Position numbers and translations under genes: made by a program
Shown here: piece after piece, positions 28,214-36,772 of the stretch
Numbering within the stretch: the first letter of the stretch is position 1
How the letters are laid out: the number at the start of each line of letters is the position of its first letter
Source: Pirellulaceae bacterium
GTDB taxonomy: Bacteria; Planctomycetota; Planctomycetia; Pirellulales; Pirellulaceae
Direction of reading: 5' to 3'
NCBI GenBank assembly: GCA_029243025.1
Contig: JAQWSU010000030.1
Span: 372,001 to 436,000 of the forward strand
Length of the DNA: 64,000 nucleotides
The notes under the pieces: generated by a model
Told to the model about the DNA's origin: nothing
The model's input: only the letters and a program-made list of their open reading frames with translations
Databases searched by the model: none

Positions 28214-28987
28214 CTAGCCAGCAGCGCGCGGTCGAAACGAAAACCATCTGCGTGGATTGGTTTGCTTTTGGAAACGAAGTGGATAACCGACTGCGGCGAG
28301 TTCGTCGGCAACACTGGCTTCCAGTTCGGCGAAGAATTCCTTGTCATAGTGGGCGAATTCTTCGATTTTGCGCCGATTCCGAACTCCGAATTGATGGATC
28401 ACATTTGTCCCGGTTGGCGTCACGTCGGCTAGACTCGACTGCTTGATCACATTCTGTAAATGCTCCGTGTCAATTGGCTCGCTCGGCTTGAAGAATTCGG
28501 TGATTTTCGAGTAGGTCTGCAGTGGCCGCGCCGTCAGGTCTTCATAGCGGACAATGAGAATCTCAAGCTCCGGACTCTTGTTGAGCCATTTGTTGACGAA
28601 TCGTCGGTAGAAGACCGACTTTCGTGTTGCAAATGCGCGCCAAGCTTCGCAGCTGTCTTCGTGGCCTCGCAGATAGAGGTGGTAATCTGAGACAGCAGCT
28701 TCGAGGAAGTTTCGTAGCAGGACCAGGTAAGGAACGCCGGGAAGTTGCGGGATGCCCGACTGCTCGTTTTCAGCGATGTCCATATCGTGGTTTTTGGTCA
28801 TCGTGACCTTGGCGTTTGTGCATGGAAAGGACTGGCAGCAGGCATCCGCGTCTTGCTGGTAGTACTGGCAGTAAACAAACGCGTCTGCGAAATAGCGTCG
28901 GAGCACACCCGCTGTGAGATGGTGTCCTGAGCGCGGATAGCTCACGCATGCAACGTATCGCAACGAGTTGTTCGAGCGGTTTTCCAT
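28214..28987 (-). CDS. Sulfotransferase domain protein
   Basis: 257 residues, no signal peptide. The N-terminal strand-loop-helix SYPRSGHHLT (16-25) matches the 5'-phosphosulfate-binding loop of PAPS sulfotransferases (YPKSGTTW type). LRNFLEAAVSDYHLYLRG supplies the Arg and Ser of the 3'-phosphate-binding motif, and ILIVRYEDLTARP is the usual core strand. The acceptor is unknown. Standalone gene downstream of the rplU block with 341 bases between; planctomycetes carry many sulfatase and some sulfotransferase genes. Confidence 0.78.
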   Translation of the reverse strand: MENRSNNSLRYVACVSYPRSGHHLTAGVLRRYFADAFVYCQYYQQDADACCQSFPCTNAKVTMTKNHDMDIAENEQSGIPQLPGVPYLVLLRNFLEAAVSDYHLYLRGHEDSCEAWRAFATRKSVFYRRFVNKWLNKSPELEILIVRYEDLTARPLQTYSKITEFFKPSEPIDTEHLQNVIKQSSLADVTPTGTNVIHQFGVRNRRKIEEFAHYDKEFFAELEASVADELAAVGYPLRFQKQTNPRRWFSFRPRAAG

Positions 28988-29328
28988 ACTTCGAAATCTC
29001 CTGAATCGTGCGGCAGTTGCAGCGAGCTGATCCTGAGCGAAAGTTGCGCCGCAGCTTTGCTAGCTGAGCGATAGGTCGATTACCAAGCGAGGGCGGGTTG
29101 GGGTGTAATCCGCAGCTTAGGAATCGGATCGGTAACGACAATGGCCGCATCGCACTAAAAATGGCAACTTTTCAGGAAGATTTCGCGATTGGCAGCATTC
29201 GATACCAAAAGACTGGTCACGATCCCAGCTAGCAAAAGCAGCTTTGTTAGGAGTTGACCGAGAGCGACAGCTGGGGAGGGAAGATGCTAGCGGGTAGAGA
29301 TCCCGCAAGCCCTAGCCCGACATTGGCT
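28988..29328. other. Intergenic region downstream of rplU
   Basis: 341 bases between rplU and the sulfotransferase, where rpmA (L27) is found in most bacteria. No L27-like frame is present. No terminator could be picked with confidence. Confidence 0.45.
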
Positions 29329-29640
29329 TTACGTGCCAATCTTTTCGATCTTCACCATCGTATGCATTTGGCGATGGCCGGTGCGTCGACGCGAATTCTT
29401 ACGGCGTCGTAGCTTTTGGACGGTGAGTTTATCGCCCATCTTTACGCCGACGACTTCAGCCGAGACGCTGGCACCCTCGACGACCGGCTTTCCAGTCGTG
29501 AGTCCATCATCATTCGATACGGCGAGCACCTTACCGAACTCGATTTTTTCGCCCTTGGGGACGTCTCGATAATCGACTTCGAGTTGTTGGCCTTCTTCTA
29601 CTCGATATTGTCGGCCACCGTCTTCGATGATTGCGTACAT
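29329..29640 (-). CDS. rplU: 50S ribosomal protein L21
   Basis: 103 residues, the family length. MYAIIEDGGRQYRVEEGQ at the start and the basic C-terminal KLRRRKNSRRRTGHRQMHT, ending in VKIEKI, are typical. AAAGG lies nine bases before the ATG; the frame stays open to 29724, but the family starts here. It follows RNase E/G on the same strand, a conserved order. The usual next gene, rpmA (L27), is absent here. Confidence 0.96.
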   Translation of the reverse strand: MYAIIEDGGRQYRVEEGQQLEVDYRDVPKGEKIEFGKVLAVSNDDGLTTGKPVVEGASVSAEVVGVKMGDKLTVQKLRRRKNSRRRTGHRQMHTMVKIEKIGT

Positions 29641-29799
29641 GATCGTTACCTTTAAGTCACCAAAACGTCTCAAGCAAGTCCGGCAGTTTACCAGTGGATC
29701 CTGGCGTCGTCGACCCCTATCCAAGATCCGGGGGCCGTTATCCCGACCCGCCTACCCGTGGGGGTCTGCGGATTGAGTGGTTTTCGTGGGTCGCGAGAT

Positions 29800-31470
29800 T
29801 TAGGTAGGAATGAGTACGGGGCTGCCAGCGGCATCTTTGCACTCTAGTTCCAGGAATTCGGGGAATACGTTTTCCGTACCCAGAATCTGCACGTTCATTT
29901 GGCCTTCTTCCTCGAATCCGGACAGCTCACGCCGCTTTTTGTTGTTCAGGTAAGCGGCTACTTTGTCGTTCACTCGCACGTTGACGCGTGATACGGCAGG
30001 ATTCTGGCTGGCGAGCATCAGCAGTCGAATGACTTCGATCGACATGCTTTCGTCAGTTTTCACGACGCCTTTTCCTGAGCAGCACGGACAATCGGCGAAC
30101 ACGCTGCGTTTTAGGCTTGGCCGGACCCGTTGCCGCGTCATTTCAATCAATCCAAACGGGCTGGTTCGAAGGATGCGGGTTCGAGCTCGATCACGACTCA
30201 TCGCATCGCGAAGAGCCCGTTCGACGTTTCGTCGGTGGCGTTCTTTTCGCATGTCGATAAAGTCATTGACGATGACGCCGCCCAGGTCGCGCAGTCGCAG
30301 TTGTCGAGCGATTTCGCGAGCGGCGGAAAGGTTCAGTTGATAGGCGGTTTCTTCGGCTGAATCATCGGTTCGAAAGTTGCCGCTATTCACATCGATTGCG
30401 ACGAGTGCCTCGGTTGTGTCAACAACAATCGAGCCTCCGTCTTTGAGTTTAACCTCCCGACGATGGATGTTCGCGATTTCCTGCTCAAGCTTGTATTTGT
30501 GGAACAAAGGCTCTCGTCCGTCATAAAGTTTGAGTCGGTTGACGTGACGAGGCATTACCAATCGGAGAAATTCACGTGCTCGTTCGTAGGCCGATTCTTC
30601 ATCGATGTAGATGGCGTCGACATCCGAGGTGAAAATGTCTCGGATGGTGCGAATGATCATGTCACTTTCTTCATAGATGTCGACCGGCCCTTCTTTCTTT
30701 TTGACTCGTCGTACGATGACTTTCCAGAGTCGAAGCAGGTAGGCGAGGTCTCGCGAAAGGTCACGTCGAGTTCGACCTTGCCCGGCAGTACGCACAATAA
30801 ATCCCAATCCTTTGGGTGGATTGAGGTCAAGCATGGCGTCTCGTAAACGCCGTCGATCATCATCGTCATCGATTTTTCGTGAAACGCCGACTCGTCCGAG
30901 TGCAGGCATCAAGACCAGGTAGCGACCGGGAATACTGATGTAGGTTGAGAGTGTCGGTCCTTTGGTACCGATGCCTTCTTTGATGACCTGGACGAGCACT
31001 TCGTCGCCCCGCTTGAAAATCTCCTGGATGGGAGGTTTGAAGCGAGGTCGCGAGCTCATGCGTGGATTTCGACGTCCTCGCCCTCGTTGGTCACGACGGC
31101 CTCGTTTTTCGCCCTCATCGTCACTCGCTTCTTCGGACTCGAGGTTGGCCGGATCGTAACCGCCTTGCCGAAAGTATTGGGGTTCAACATCGCTAATGTG
31201 GAGAAAGCCGTTTCTTCCTACACCAAAGTCGACGAAGGCGGCTTGGATGCTTGGTTCCAGGTTGACCACTTTGCCTTTGTAAATGTTGCCCACGTAGTTG
31301 TCTTGACTGGCCCGTTCGATATAGAGTTCTTCGAGCATGCCGTCTTCAACAATGGCAATGCGGCATTCCTCCGGTTGAGCCACATTGATCAGCATTTCTT
31401 TTTTCATCGCGGTGCCTTTTCTTGCCTTAGTCGCGGACGGTGTGGGACCGTTTAGCGTTGTGTTTGTCAT
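29800..31470 (-). CDS. rng: Ribonuclease E/G family protein
   Basis: Endoribonuclease that trims rRNA and decays mRNA. 556 residues: an S1-type N-terminal region (VGNIYKGKV, AAFVDFGVGRNGFLHISDV) interrupted by a charged insert (about 110-150, EEASDDEGEKRGRR...), then the catalytic DNase I-like part with VDVNSGNF-like AIDVNSGNF and GGVIVNDFIDM, and the Zn-link CPCCSGKG. Length matches RNase G plus an insert; there is no long RNase E scaffold. Start at 31470 has AGGGGA upstream; ATG 31407 (MKKEML) is a possible shorter start. The order DUF2344 protein - rng - rplU is conserved widely. Confidence 0.93.
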   Translation of the reverse strand: MTNTTLNGPTPSATKARKGTAMKKEMLINVAQPEECRIAIVEDGMLEELYIERASQDNYVGNIYKGKVVNLEPSIQAAFVDFGVGRNGFLHISDVEPQYFRQGGYDPANLESEEASDDEGEKRGRRDQRGRGRRNPRMSSRPRFKPPIQEIFKRGDEVLVQVIKEGIGTKGPTLSTYISIPGRYLVLMPALGRVGVSRKIDDDDDRRRLRDAMLDLNPPKGLGFIVRTAGQGRTRRDLSRDLAYLLRLWKVIVRRVKKKEGPVDIYEESDMIIRTIRDIFTSDVDAIYIDEESAYERAREFLRLVMPRHVNRLKLYDGREPLFHKYKLEQEIANIHRREVKLKDGGSIVVDTTEALVAIDVNSGNFRTDDSAEETAYQLNLSAAREIARQLRLRDLGGVIVNDFIDMRKERHRRNVERALRDAMSRDRARTRILRTSPFGLIEMTRQRVRPSLKRSVFADCPCCSGKGVVKTDESMSIEVIRLLMLASQNPAVSRVNVRVNDKVAAYLNNKKRRELSGFEEEGQMNVQILGTENVFPEFLELECKDAAGSPVLIPT

Positions 31471-31503
31471 CTCGCAATTTCCCCTTTCCGGGATTTTGTC
31501 GCA

Positions 31504-32133
31504 TCAGGATGTCAGGTGCACTTCAGTGCGTGTAATCCAACGGCCTCGATCTTCGAGGTCATCCACCCTTAGGACTTGCAGTATTTCACGAGGTCGAGCG
31601 ATCGTTTCTTGGGAAACCCAGAGTTGGATTTGCAAACGTTCGTCGACAAGTTGGATATCTTTAATGCTTCGTCGCAAGTCAATTGGTTCGGTTCGGCCTT
31701 TCCGCTGAAACGAAAACGAGCTTTTGCTGAGCAGCTCGTCGATAGCACTGCTGAGTGCTTCTTGTCGCTCCGTAGGGATCGTGATTTCGTAGGTCACTTG
31801 ATCGACTTGAATCTTGCGGTTGCTTGTTTCAAGTTCTGTGACGTTCTTGATCACGAGGCCGGGTGGTGATTCCTCCGTGAGGCGTTGACGCACTTCAACC
31901 GGGTCTCTTGCTTCTGCCAAAGTAAGTTCGATAACTTCATTGCACCCTTCAATGCCGAGTCCTAAGGCGGCGGGGAAGGTGATCTTTGGATGAGGATGGA
32001 AACCTTCGCTCATCGCTAATGGCAGTTCGGCGCGTCGGAACAGTCTTTCCAAGGCGCGTGCAAGATCGCGGTGGCTGATCAGTCGTAGATCGCCCTGTTT
32101 GCGAAAACGAATTCGTAGTTTTTGACGACTCAT
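31504..32133 (-). CDS. DUF2344 / TIGR03936-type radical SAM-associated protein
   Basis: 209 residues. The start KLRIRFRKQGDLRLISHRDLARALER and MSEGFHPHPKITFPAALGLGIEG are hallmarks of TIGR03936. In other bacteria this domain is fused to or sits beside a radical SAM protein and precedes RNase E/G, as here (33 bases before it). No radical SAM partner is encoded beside it in this window. Function is unclear; a link to RNA or tRNA modification is only inferred from context. Confidence 0.85.
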   Translation of the reverse strand: MSRQKLRIRFRKQGDLRLISHRDLARALERLFRRAELPLAMSEGFHPHPKITFPAALGLGIEGCNEVIELTLAEARDPVEVRQRLTEESPPGLVIKNVTELETSNRKIQVDQVTYEITIPTERQEALSSAIDELLSKSSFSFQRKGRTEPIDLRRSIKDIQLVDERLQIQLWVSQETIARPREILQVLRVDDLEDRGRWITRTEVHLTS

Positions 32134-32218
32134 AAAACGAACAATAGTTCCTGGGTTTCCACCAGAAACTCAACAGCCGACGCAGCACCGAGGTATGGTG
32201 CCCCGCTAGCCGGATGGC

Positions 32219-33964
32219 TTAGTGCAGAGCCAAATCAGGCAAAGCCTTCGCCAACTCTTGTTTCAAATAATTGGTTACCTCGTCCGCTGTCTCCATTTTC
32301 AGTGATTGCCGAGCAACGTGCTCACACTGGTCGATGGAGACCCGACGACACACATTCTTGATCTCAGGTATCGCGCTGGGCGGCACGCTCAAGCTTCTCA
32401 AGCCCAGACCCAATAGCAGCATCGTGTAAATGCTGCCGGCACTCATTTGTCCGCACAGCGTCGCTGGAATCGATCCTTGCTGCGCGGCGCGTATCACTTG
32501 ATGGATGAGCTGCAAAATGGCCGGATCCGACGCATTGTACAGTTCCGCCACATCTTTGTTGCTGCGATCCACGGCCAGGGTGTATTGGATCAAATCATTC
32601 GTCCCAATACTGATGAAATCAGATTCTTTGACAAACCGATCGATCGTCATGGCCGCTGCAGGGACTTCCACCATCATTCCAACTGGAATGCGGGGGTTGA
32701 AATCGATTCCTGCGTTGGACAAATCATCCATAATCGCACACAGTTCGGCCTTCGCTTGCCGCAACTCTTGAACTGTGCTGATCAGTGGAAACATCACGCG
32801 GACGTCTCCTAGCGTGCTTGCCCGCAAAATCGCCCGAAGCTGCGTTCGAAACAGCGGCAGGTCTCGCAAGGACAAGCGAATACTTCGTAAGCCAAGAAAT
32901 GGATTGCGTTCGGGTTCCATTTCTTGAGCCTGGCCCATCTTATCGGCACCCAAGTCCAGTGTGCGGATGACAATGGGACATCCTTGCATCGATTGGACAA
33001 CTTGTGCATAGGCCTGGAAATGGTCTTCTTCGGTGGGGGGCTGACCGCTGCCCAAATAGAGGAATTCGGTGCGGTAGAGACCGATCCCGTCAGCCCCTCG
33101 CGCCGAGCAAGATTGGACCTCGCGAGGAAACTCGATGTTGGCATTCAAATCGATTTGCTGGCCGTCCAGCGTTTCGGCGGGCAGGTCTCGTAACATATCA
33201 AGCTGAGCCGCCAGAGATCGATGCTGCTCCGCTTCTCGATCGCAACGCTGGATCGTTTCCTCATCGGGTTGCAGAATAACCTGGCCGTGGTCACCGTCGA
33301 TCATCAGCAGGTCCCCGCTGGCGATTTCGTTGAGAAACGGACCCGTGCCGACCACCGCGGGAATTTCCAGTGCTTTGGCAACGATCGCCGTATGGCCTCC
33401 CGGTCCGCCGGTCTCCGAGGCGAAGGCCAGCACGAATTTGGGGTCGAGGTTTGCTGCCTCACCCGGAGTCAGTTCGTGTGCCAGAACAATGCCTGGCGAA
33501 GTCAAGTGGCTGAGTTCTTCTCGTTTGCGACCGAGCAGGTTGCTTAATAACCTTTTTTCAATGTCGACAATGTCGTGAGCTCGCTCTGCCATGAAGCGGT
33601 TTTCCAGGTTTTCGAAAACCTTGGCAAAACGCCGCAGCGTGCGACTGACGGAGTACTCCGGGGAGTAATGTCGCGTGCGGATTAAATTTTCTATTTCGTC
33701 TTGTAGCTTTGCGTCACGCAGCATTTGTTGCTGAGCGGAAAAGATGGCACCATATTCGTTCCCGAGCTGTTTAGAAACGTCGCGGCGATGCCGCTCAAGA
33801 TCCTCGGCAACAGAATCAACCGAGCTTCGCAAACGATCCAATTCGTCGTCAACCCTGTCCGGGTCGACGAACCGACGGGGAATCCGGAAGCCATCGTTAT
33901 CAACCACGATGGCTTCTCCGATCGCCACCCCAGGCGACACGGCAATCCCTTGGAAAGTCTGCAT
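32219..33964 (-). CDS. ptsI: PTS enzyme I (phosphoenolpyruvate-protein phosphotransferase)
   Basis: Phosphorylates HPr at the expense of PEP. 581 residues, the usual length. The active His lies in GGPGGHTAIVAKALEIPAVVG (family GGRTSHTAI); downstream DGIGLYRTEFLYL, MFPLISTVQELRQA and IGTNDLIQYTLAVDR form the PEP-binding barrel, and CGQMSAG carries the conserved Cys. Last gene of hpf-ptsN-ptsH-ptsI; a 213-base gap separates it from ptsH, and the ribosome site is weak. Confidence 0.94.
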   Translation of the reverse strand: MQTFQGIAVSPGVAIGEAIVVDNDGFRIPRRFVDPDRVDDELDRLRSSVDSVAEDLERHRRDVSKQLGNEYGAIFSAQQQMLRDAKLQDEIENLIRTRHYSPEYSVSRTLRRFAKVFENLENRFMAERAHDIVDIEKRLLSNLLGRKREELSHLTSPGIVLAHELTPGEAANLDPKFVLAFASETGGPGGHTAIVAKALEIPAVVGTGPFLNEIASGDLLMIDGDHGQVILQPDEETIQRCDREAEQHRSLAAQLDMLRDLPAETLDGQQIDLNANIEFPREVQSCSARGADGIGLYRTEFLYLGSGQPPTEEDHFQAYAQVVQSMQGCPIVIRTLDLGADKMGQAQEMEPERNPFLGLRSIRLSLRDLPLFRTQLRAILRASTLGDVRVMFPLISTVQELRQAKAELCAIMDDLSNAGIDFNPRIPVGMMVEVPAAAMTIDRFVKESDFISIGTNDLIQYTLAVDRSNKDVAELYNASDPAILQLIHQVIRAAQQGSIPATLCGQMSAGSIYTMLLLGLGLRSLSVPPSAIPEIKNVCRRVSIDQCEHVARQSLKMETADEVTNYLKQELAKALPDLALH

Positions 33965-34177
33965 GTCAGGTGGAGGCAGGAGGGGCCCGGCTATTCAGCG
34001 AAGAACGAGAAAAGCGATCGCCCCGTCCTCGTCCGCCAAGATCTTTGGGCCGTTACGTCCTGCCCCATTCCTCTGTCATTATGTTGTTTGGCAAAAGTGA
34101 AACCATGGCTTTCCCTGATCCGCTTCAACGCGCTGATCGCGACCTTGGATTGGGACAACCTTTCACGCTGCTCTGTG

Positions 34178-34477
34178 CTATTCGAATCCGTTTTCGACCA
34201 GTTCGGATAACGCCGCCAAAGCTCTTTGGGCATCGCTACCGGTCGCGTTTATCTCCAGCTCTGTTCCCTGTTCTGCCGCTAGTGTGAGGATGCTTAAAAT
34301 GCTCTTCCCATCCACAGTTTCATTCCCCTTCGTGACCTCGATTGTTGCAGAAAACTGATTGGCAGTTTTCACAAACAAATCAGCAGGGCGCGCGTGCAGC
34401 CCCTGAGGATTGACGACGGTCACCGTCTTCCTGACGCTTTGCGGTTCCATTTCCGGGGTCGAATTTAGCGACGACAT
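34178..34477 (-). CDS. ptsH: Phosphocarrier protein HPr
   Basis: 99 residues from this start. The active-site His is in NPQGLHARPADLF, and the Ser region is GKSILSILTLAAEQGTELEI, matching HPr/NPr. The start ATG overlaps the ptsN stop as TAATG, suggesting translational coupling; a second ATG at 34450 gives 90 residues, nearer the family length. The context (ptsN, hpf) points to a regulatory rather than sugar-importing role. Confidence 0.93.
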   Translation of the reverse strand: MSSLNSTPEMEPQSVRKTVTVVNPQGLHARPADLFVKTANQFSATIEVTKGNETVDGKSILSILTLAAEQGTELEINATGSDAQRALAALSELVENGFE

Positions 34478-34953
34478 TATGACACAAATTGATTGTTGTC
34501 GGCTTCTTCCAGCAGTTGGCAAATGTCTTCGCAGGTTTTGGCCTGCTTGAGAAACTTGCAGAACATATCATCACGAAGCTGACGTGAAATGTTTTCAAGA
34601 GCTCGCAGGTGATCTCCCGGACGGTCAGGAGGCGAAATGAGCAGGAACAATAATTGCACCTTTTCGCCGTCAAGACTGTCGAAGTCCACTCCATCGTGGC
34701 TGATGCCAACCGTGCCTACCAAACGTTCAACGCTCGGGTGCTTCGTGTGCGGAACGGCCACACCGCGGCCAATCCCCGTACTGCCGAGCTCCTCGCGTTT
34801 GATAATTGCCTTGACGATGTCTTCCTTGTCCGTCTCCGATACCTTTCCTGCCTCAACCAGTGCTGTGACTAATTCTCGAATGACTGATTCTTTGTCCTCA
34901 GCTGCCAACTCGGCGCGAATTGCACCTTGGCAAACAAAATCTGCGAATTTCAT
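34477..34953 (-). CDS. ptsN: PTS EIIA component, fructose/nitrogen (PtsN) type
   Basis: 158 residues, the size of EIIA-Ntr. GIGRGVAVPHTKHP contains the phosphorylated His, with REELGSTGIG before it, as in PtsN. Phosphate arrives from HPr. No sugar permease (EIIB/EIIC) is in the window, so a regulatory cascade is likely. Sits between hpf and ptsH. Confidence 0.92.
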   Translation of the reverse strand: MKFADFVCQGAIRAELAAEDKESVIRELVTALVEAGKVSETDKEDIVKAIIKREELGSTGIGRGVAVPHTKHPSVERLVGTVGISHDGVDFDSLDGEKVQLLFLLISPPDRPGDHLRALENISRQLRDDMFCKFLKQAKTCEDICQLLEEADNNQFVS

Positions 34954-35077
34954 GCTTCCCTTTCCGCGATCCCGACGGATTTGGCGTTCATTCTCGAGAT
35001 CTCTTTACTAAGCGTGTCAATGTTTCGGGCAGTTTCGGCAGCGTGTCTGCCGATTGTTCATCTGTGTGTGTCGTGGG

Positions 35078-35425
35078 CTAAATTGACTGTTCGGACTCTG
35101 ATTCCGTTTCGAGGTTGCGTCGTCCTTGATTGCGATGAGTTGATCGCTTTTCTTTGTCTTTTTTGAGCTGTTGTTCGATTTTGTTAATCACCGACTCAAC
35201 CGCACCCATCAGATTTTCTGACTGACTTGAGGCCACAAAGCGCTTCGCTTTTTCGGCCGTCACTTGGATTTCCACATCGGGTCGTTCTTCGTTCTCCAGG
35301 TCCACAGTGACCGTGGTTGAGGAAAGTCGCTCGTGAAAACGAGTTAATTTGGTGACTTTCTCGGTGATCTTTTCTTGGCTTTGGGAGCTAAGGTGACCGT
35401 GTCTGGTTGAGATGTTTATCTGCAC
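35078..35425 (-). CDS. hpf: Ribosome hibernation-promoting factor (HPF/RaiA family), short form
   Basis: 115 residues. MQINISTRHGHLS, the EKVTKLTRFHERL helix and VDLENEERPDVEIQVTAEKAKRF match the beta-alpha HPF core that binds the 30S decoding site in starved cells; EQQLKKDKEKRSTHR is the basic C-terminal helix. No long-form dimerisation domain. First gene of a cluster like the rpoN-hpf-ptsN cluster of proteobacteria, but rpoN is not adjacent. Confidence 0.9.
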   Translation of the reverse strand: MQINISTRHGHLSSQSQEKITEKVTKLTRFHERLSSTTVTVDLENEERPDVEIQVTAEKAKRFVASSQSENLMGAVESVINKIEQQLKKDKEKRSTHRNQGRRNLETESESEQSI

Positions 35426-35664
35426 CCGGCCTCTCCTGCTGGTTCGATTTGTCGGGGTGAACTGCGAAAGGAATCGAGATTTGTACGTGACCCACGACTT
35501 ATTCTAACCCCCGGGCAACACCTCCACAAACGCAAACGGACGGTCGGGGCGGCTGGAAGCTTGTTTCTTTCCGTTTTGAGCTGTCGGTTTTGGTTGATTT
35601 GCGCTGTCCAAACCGAAATTAGACCCGCTGCTCACTCCCCCAGCGGCAAAGGGCAGCCGTTCCC

Positions 35665-36687
35665 TCATTGACTGAAAAGCTCGCGTAAGTCGCTCGCTGA
35701 GCGATCCCAGGCTTGGGCGGCTGCTGGAAAATCGGCCTCCATCGCACGTTTTTCCCGCGGGGTGGCGACCCTTGCCGTCTTGCTTAGGTTGGGGTTCAAG
35801 GGGATCTGGGCGCTTTTGCCGCGGGCGAGACGCGATTCTGTTTCCGCCGAAAGTAAAAAATTGATCAACTGCTGTGCCGCCTCAGGGTGCCGGCAGCCTT
35901 TGATGATGGCGAGCGTATTGGGGATGAACAGCGTGCCCAACTGGTCGGCAGCTTGATCCGGGTAGATGATTTCCACCGGCATGCCCGCTTCAATTTCGAT
36001 CATCGCATCGTCGGTGTCGGTCAGGCCAAATAGAATTTGACCGGCGGCGACAGCTTGAGCGACTTGTCGGTTGCCGGCATAGATTCGAGCGTTGTTGGAC
36101 AGTTTTCGGAAAAAATCCCGCGTTTTGGTTTCTCCCTGCGCTGCGTAAAGGCAGGCAGCGTGGGCGGCGGTCGTGCCGAATAAAGGTTTCGCGATGCCGA
36201 CTTTTCCCTGCCACTTCGGATCTGCCAACGCTTCGATCGACGTCGGCCACTCGTTTTGAAGCAGCAATTCTCGGTTGACGAGTAACACGCGAGCTCGAGC
36301 AGCAAAGCCGTACCAACGGCCATCGGGTGATCGGAAGGCCTCCGGATAGCGAGTTGCCTGGGGAGATTGGTAGCTCTGTAGTAACCCTTTCTGATCAAGT
36401 CGCAGGGTGTTGATGATTTCGTTGTTCCAGAAGAGATCGCAGCGGGGACGCCGTTGTTCGTTGATGATCAGGTTGACCAGTCCGACGGTCTTGTTCGCCT
36501 CAGAGTCGTATTTGGGGCGGACTTGGATACCGGTAGCCTGTGTGAATTGTTCAAAAATCGGTTCTGAAAACTCTCGGTCGAGCGCCGTATAAACAACAAC
36601 CTCATTTTCTGAGGATGGGCGGCAGGCTGCCAGCGTTAGCATTCCGAACAGCAGCACAAACATCCGTATCGTTGCGGATTGGGCCAC
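35665..36687 (-). CDS. Extracellular solute-binding lipoprotein (iron-type ABC transporter)
   Basis: 340 residues. Lipoprotein signal ending LTLAAC, then VVVYTALDREFSEPIFEQFTQ, VRPKYDSEANKTVGL and AAHAACLYAA, the pattern of the ferric-iron/2-aminoethylphosphonate-type binding proteins (FbpA-like). No permease or ATPase gene adjoins it, so the substrate is open. The GTG at 36687 has AAGGA about ten bases before it; ATG 36663 would cut the positively charged start of the signal. The frame runs on to 36894 and overlaps the divergent gene, which is unlikely to be used. Confidence 0.82.
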   Translation of the reverse strand: MAQSATIRMFVLLFGMLTLAACRPSSENEVVVYTALDREFSEPIFEQFTQATGIQVRPKYDSEANKTVGLVNLIINEQRRPRCDLFWNNEIINTLRLDQKGLLQSYQSPQATRYPEAFRSPDGRWYGFAARARVLLVNRELLLQNEWPTSIEALADPKWQGKVGIAKPLFGTTAAHAACLYAAQGETKTRDFFRKLSNNARIYAGNRQVAQAVAAGQILFGLTDTDDAMIEIEAGMPVEIIYPDQAADQLGTLFIPNTLAIIKGCRHPEAAQQLINFLLSAETESRLARGKSAQIPLNPNLSKTARVATPREKRAMEADFPAAAQAWDRSASDLRELFSQ

Positions 36688-36772
36688 GAATCTGGATTCC
36701 TTGGGGTTGAATGAAAGGGGCAGAAGCTCCTCCGGGCTACAATAGAAATATAGTATCAACCCCGGAGTTCGC

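Noticed and set aside
27923-28432. 169-codon frame on + between nrdJ and the sulfotransferase
   Set aside because: Its 3' half is antisense to the sulfotransferase; the remainder matches no family.
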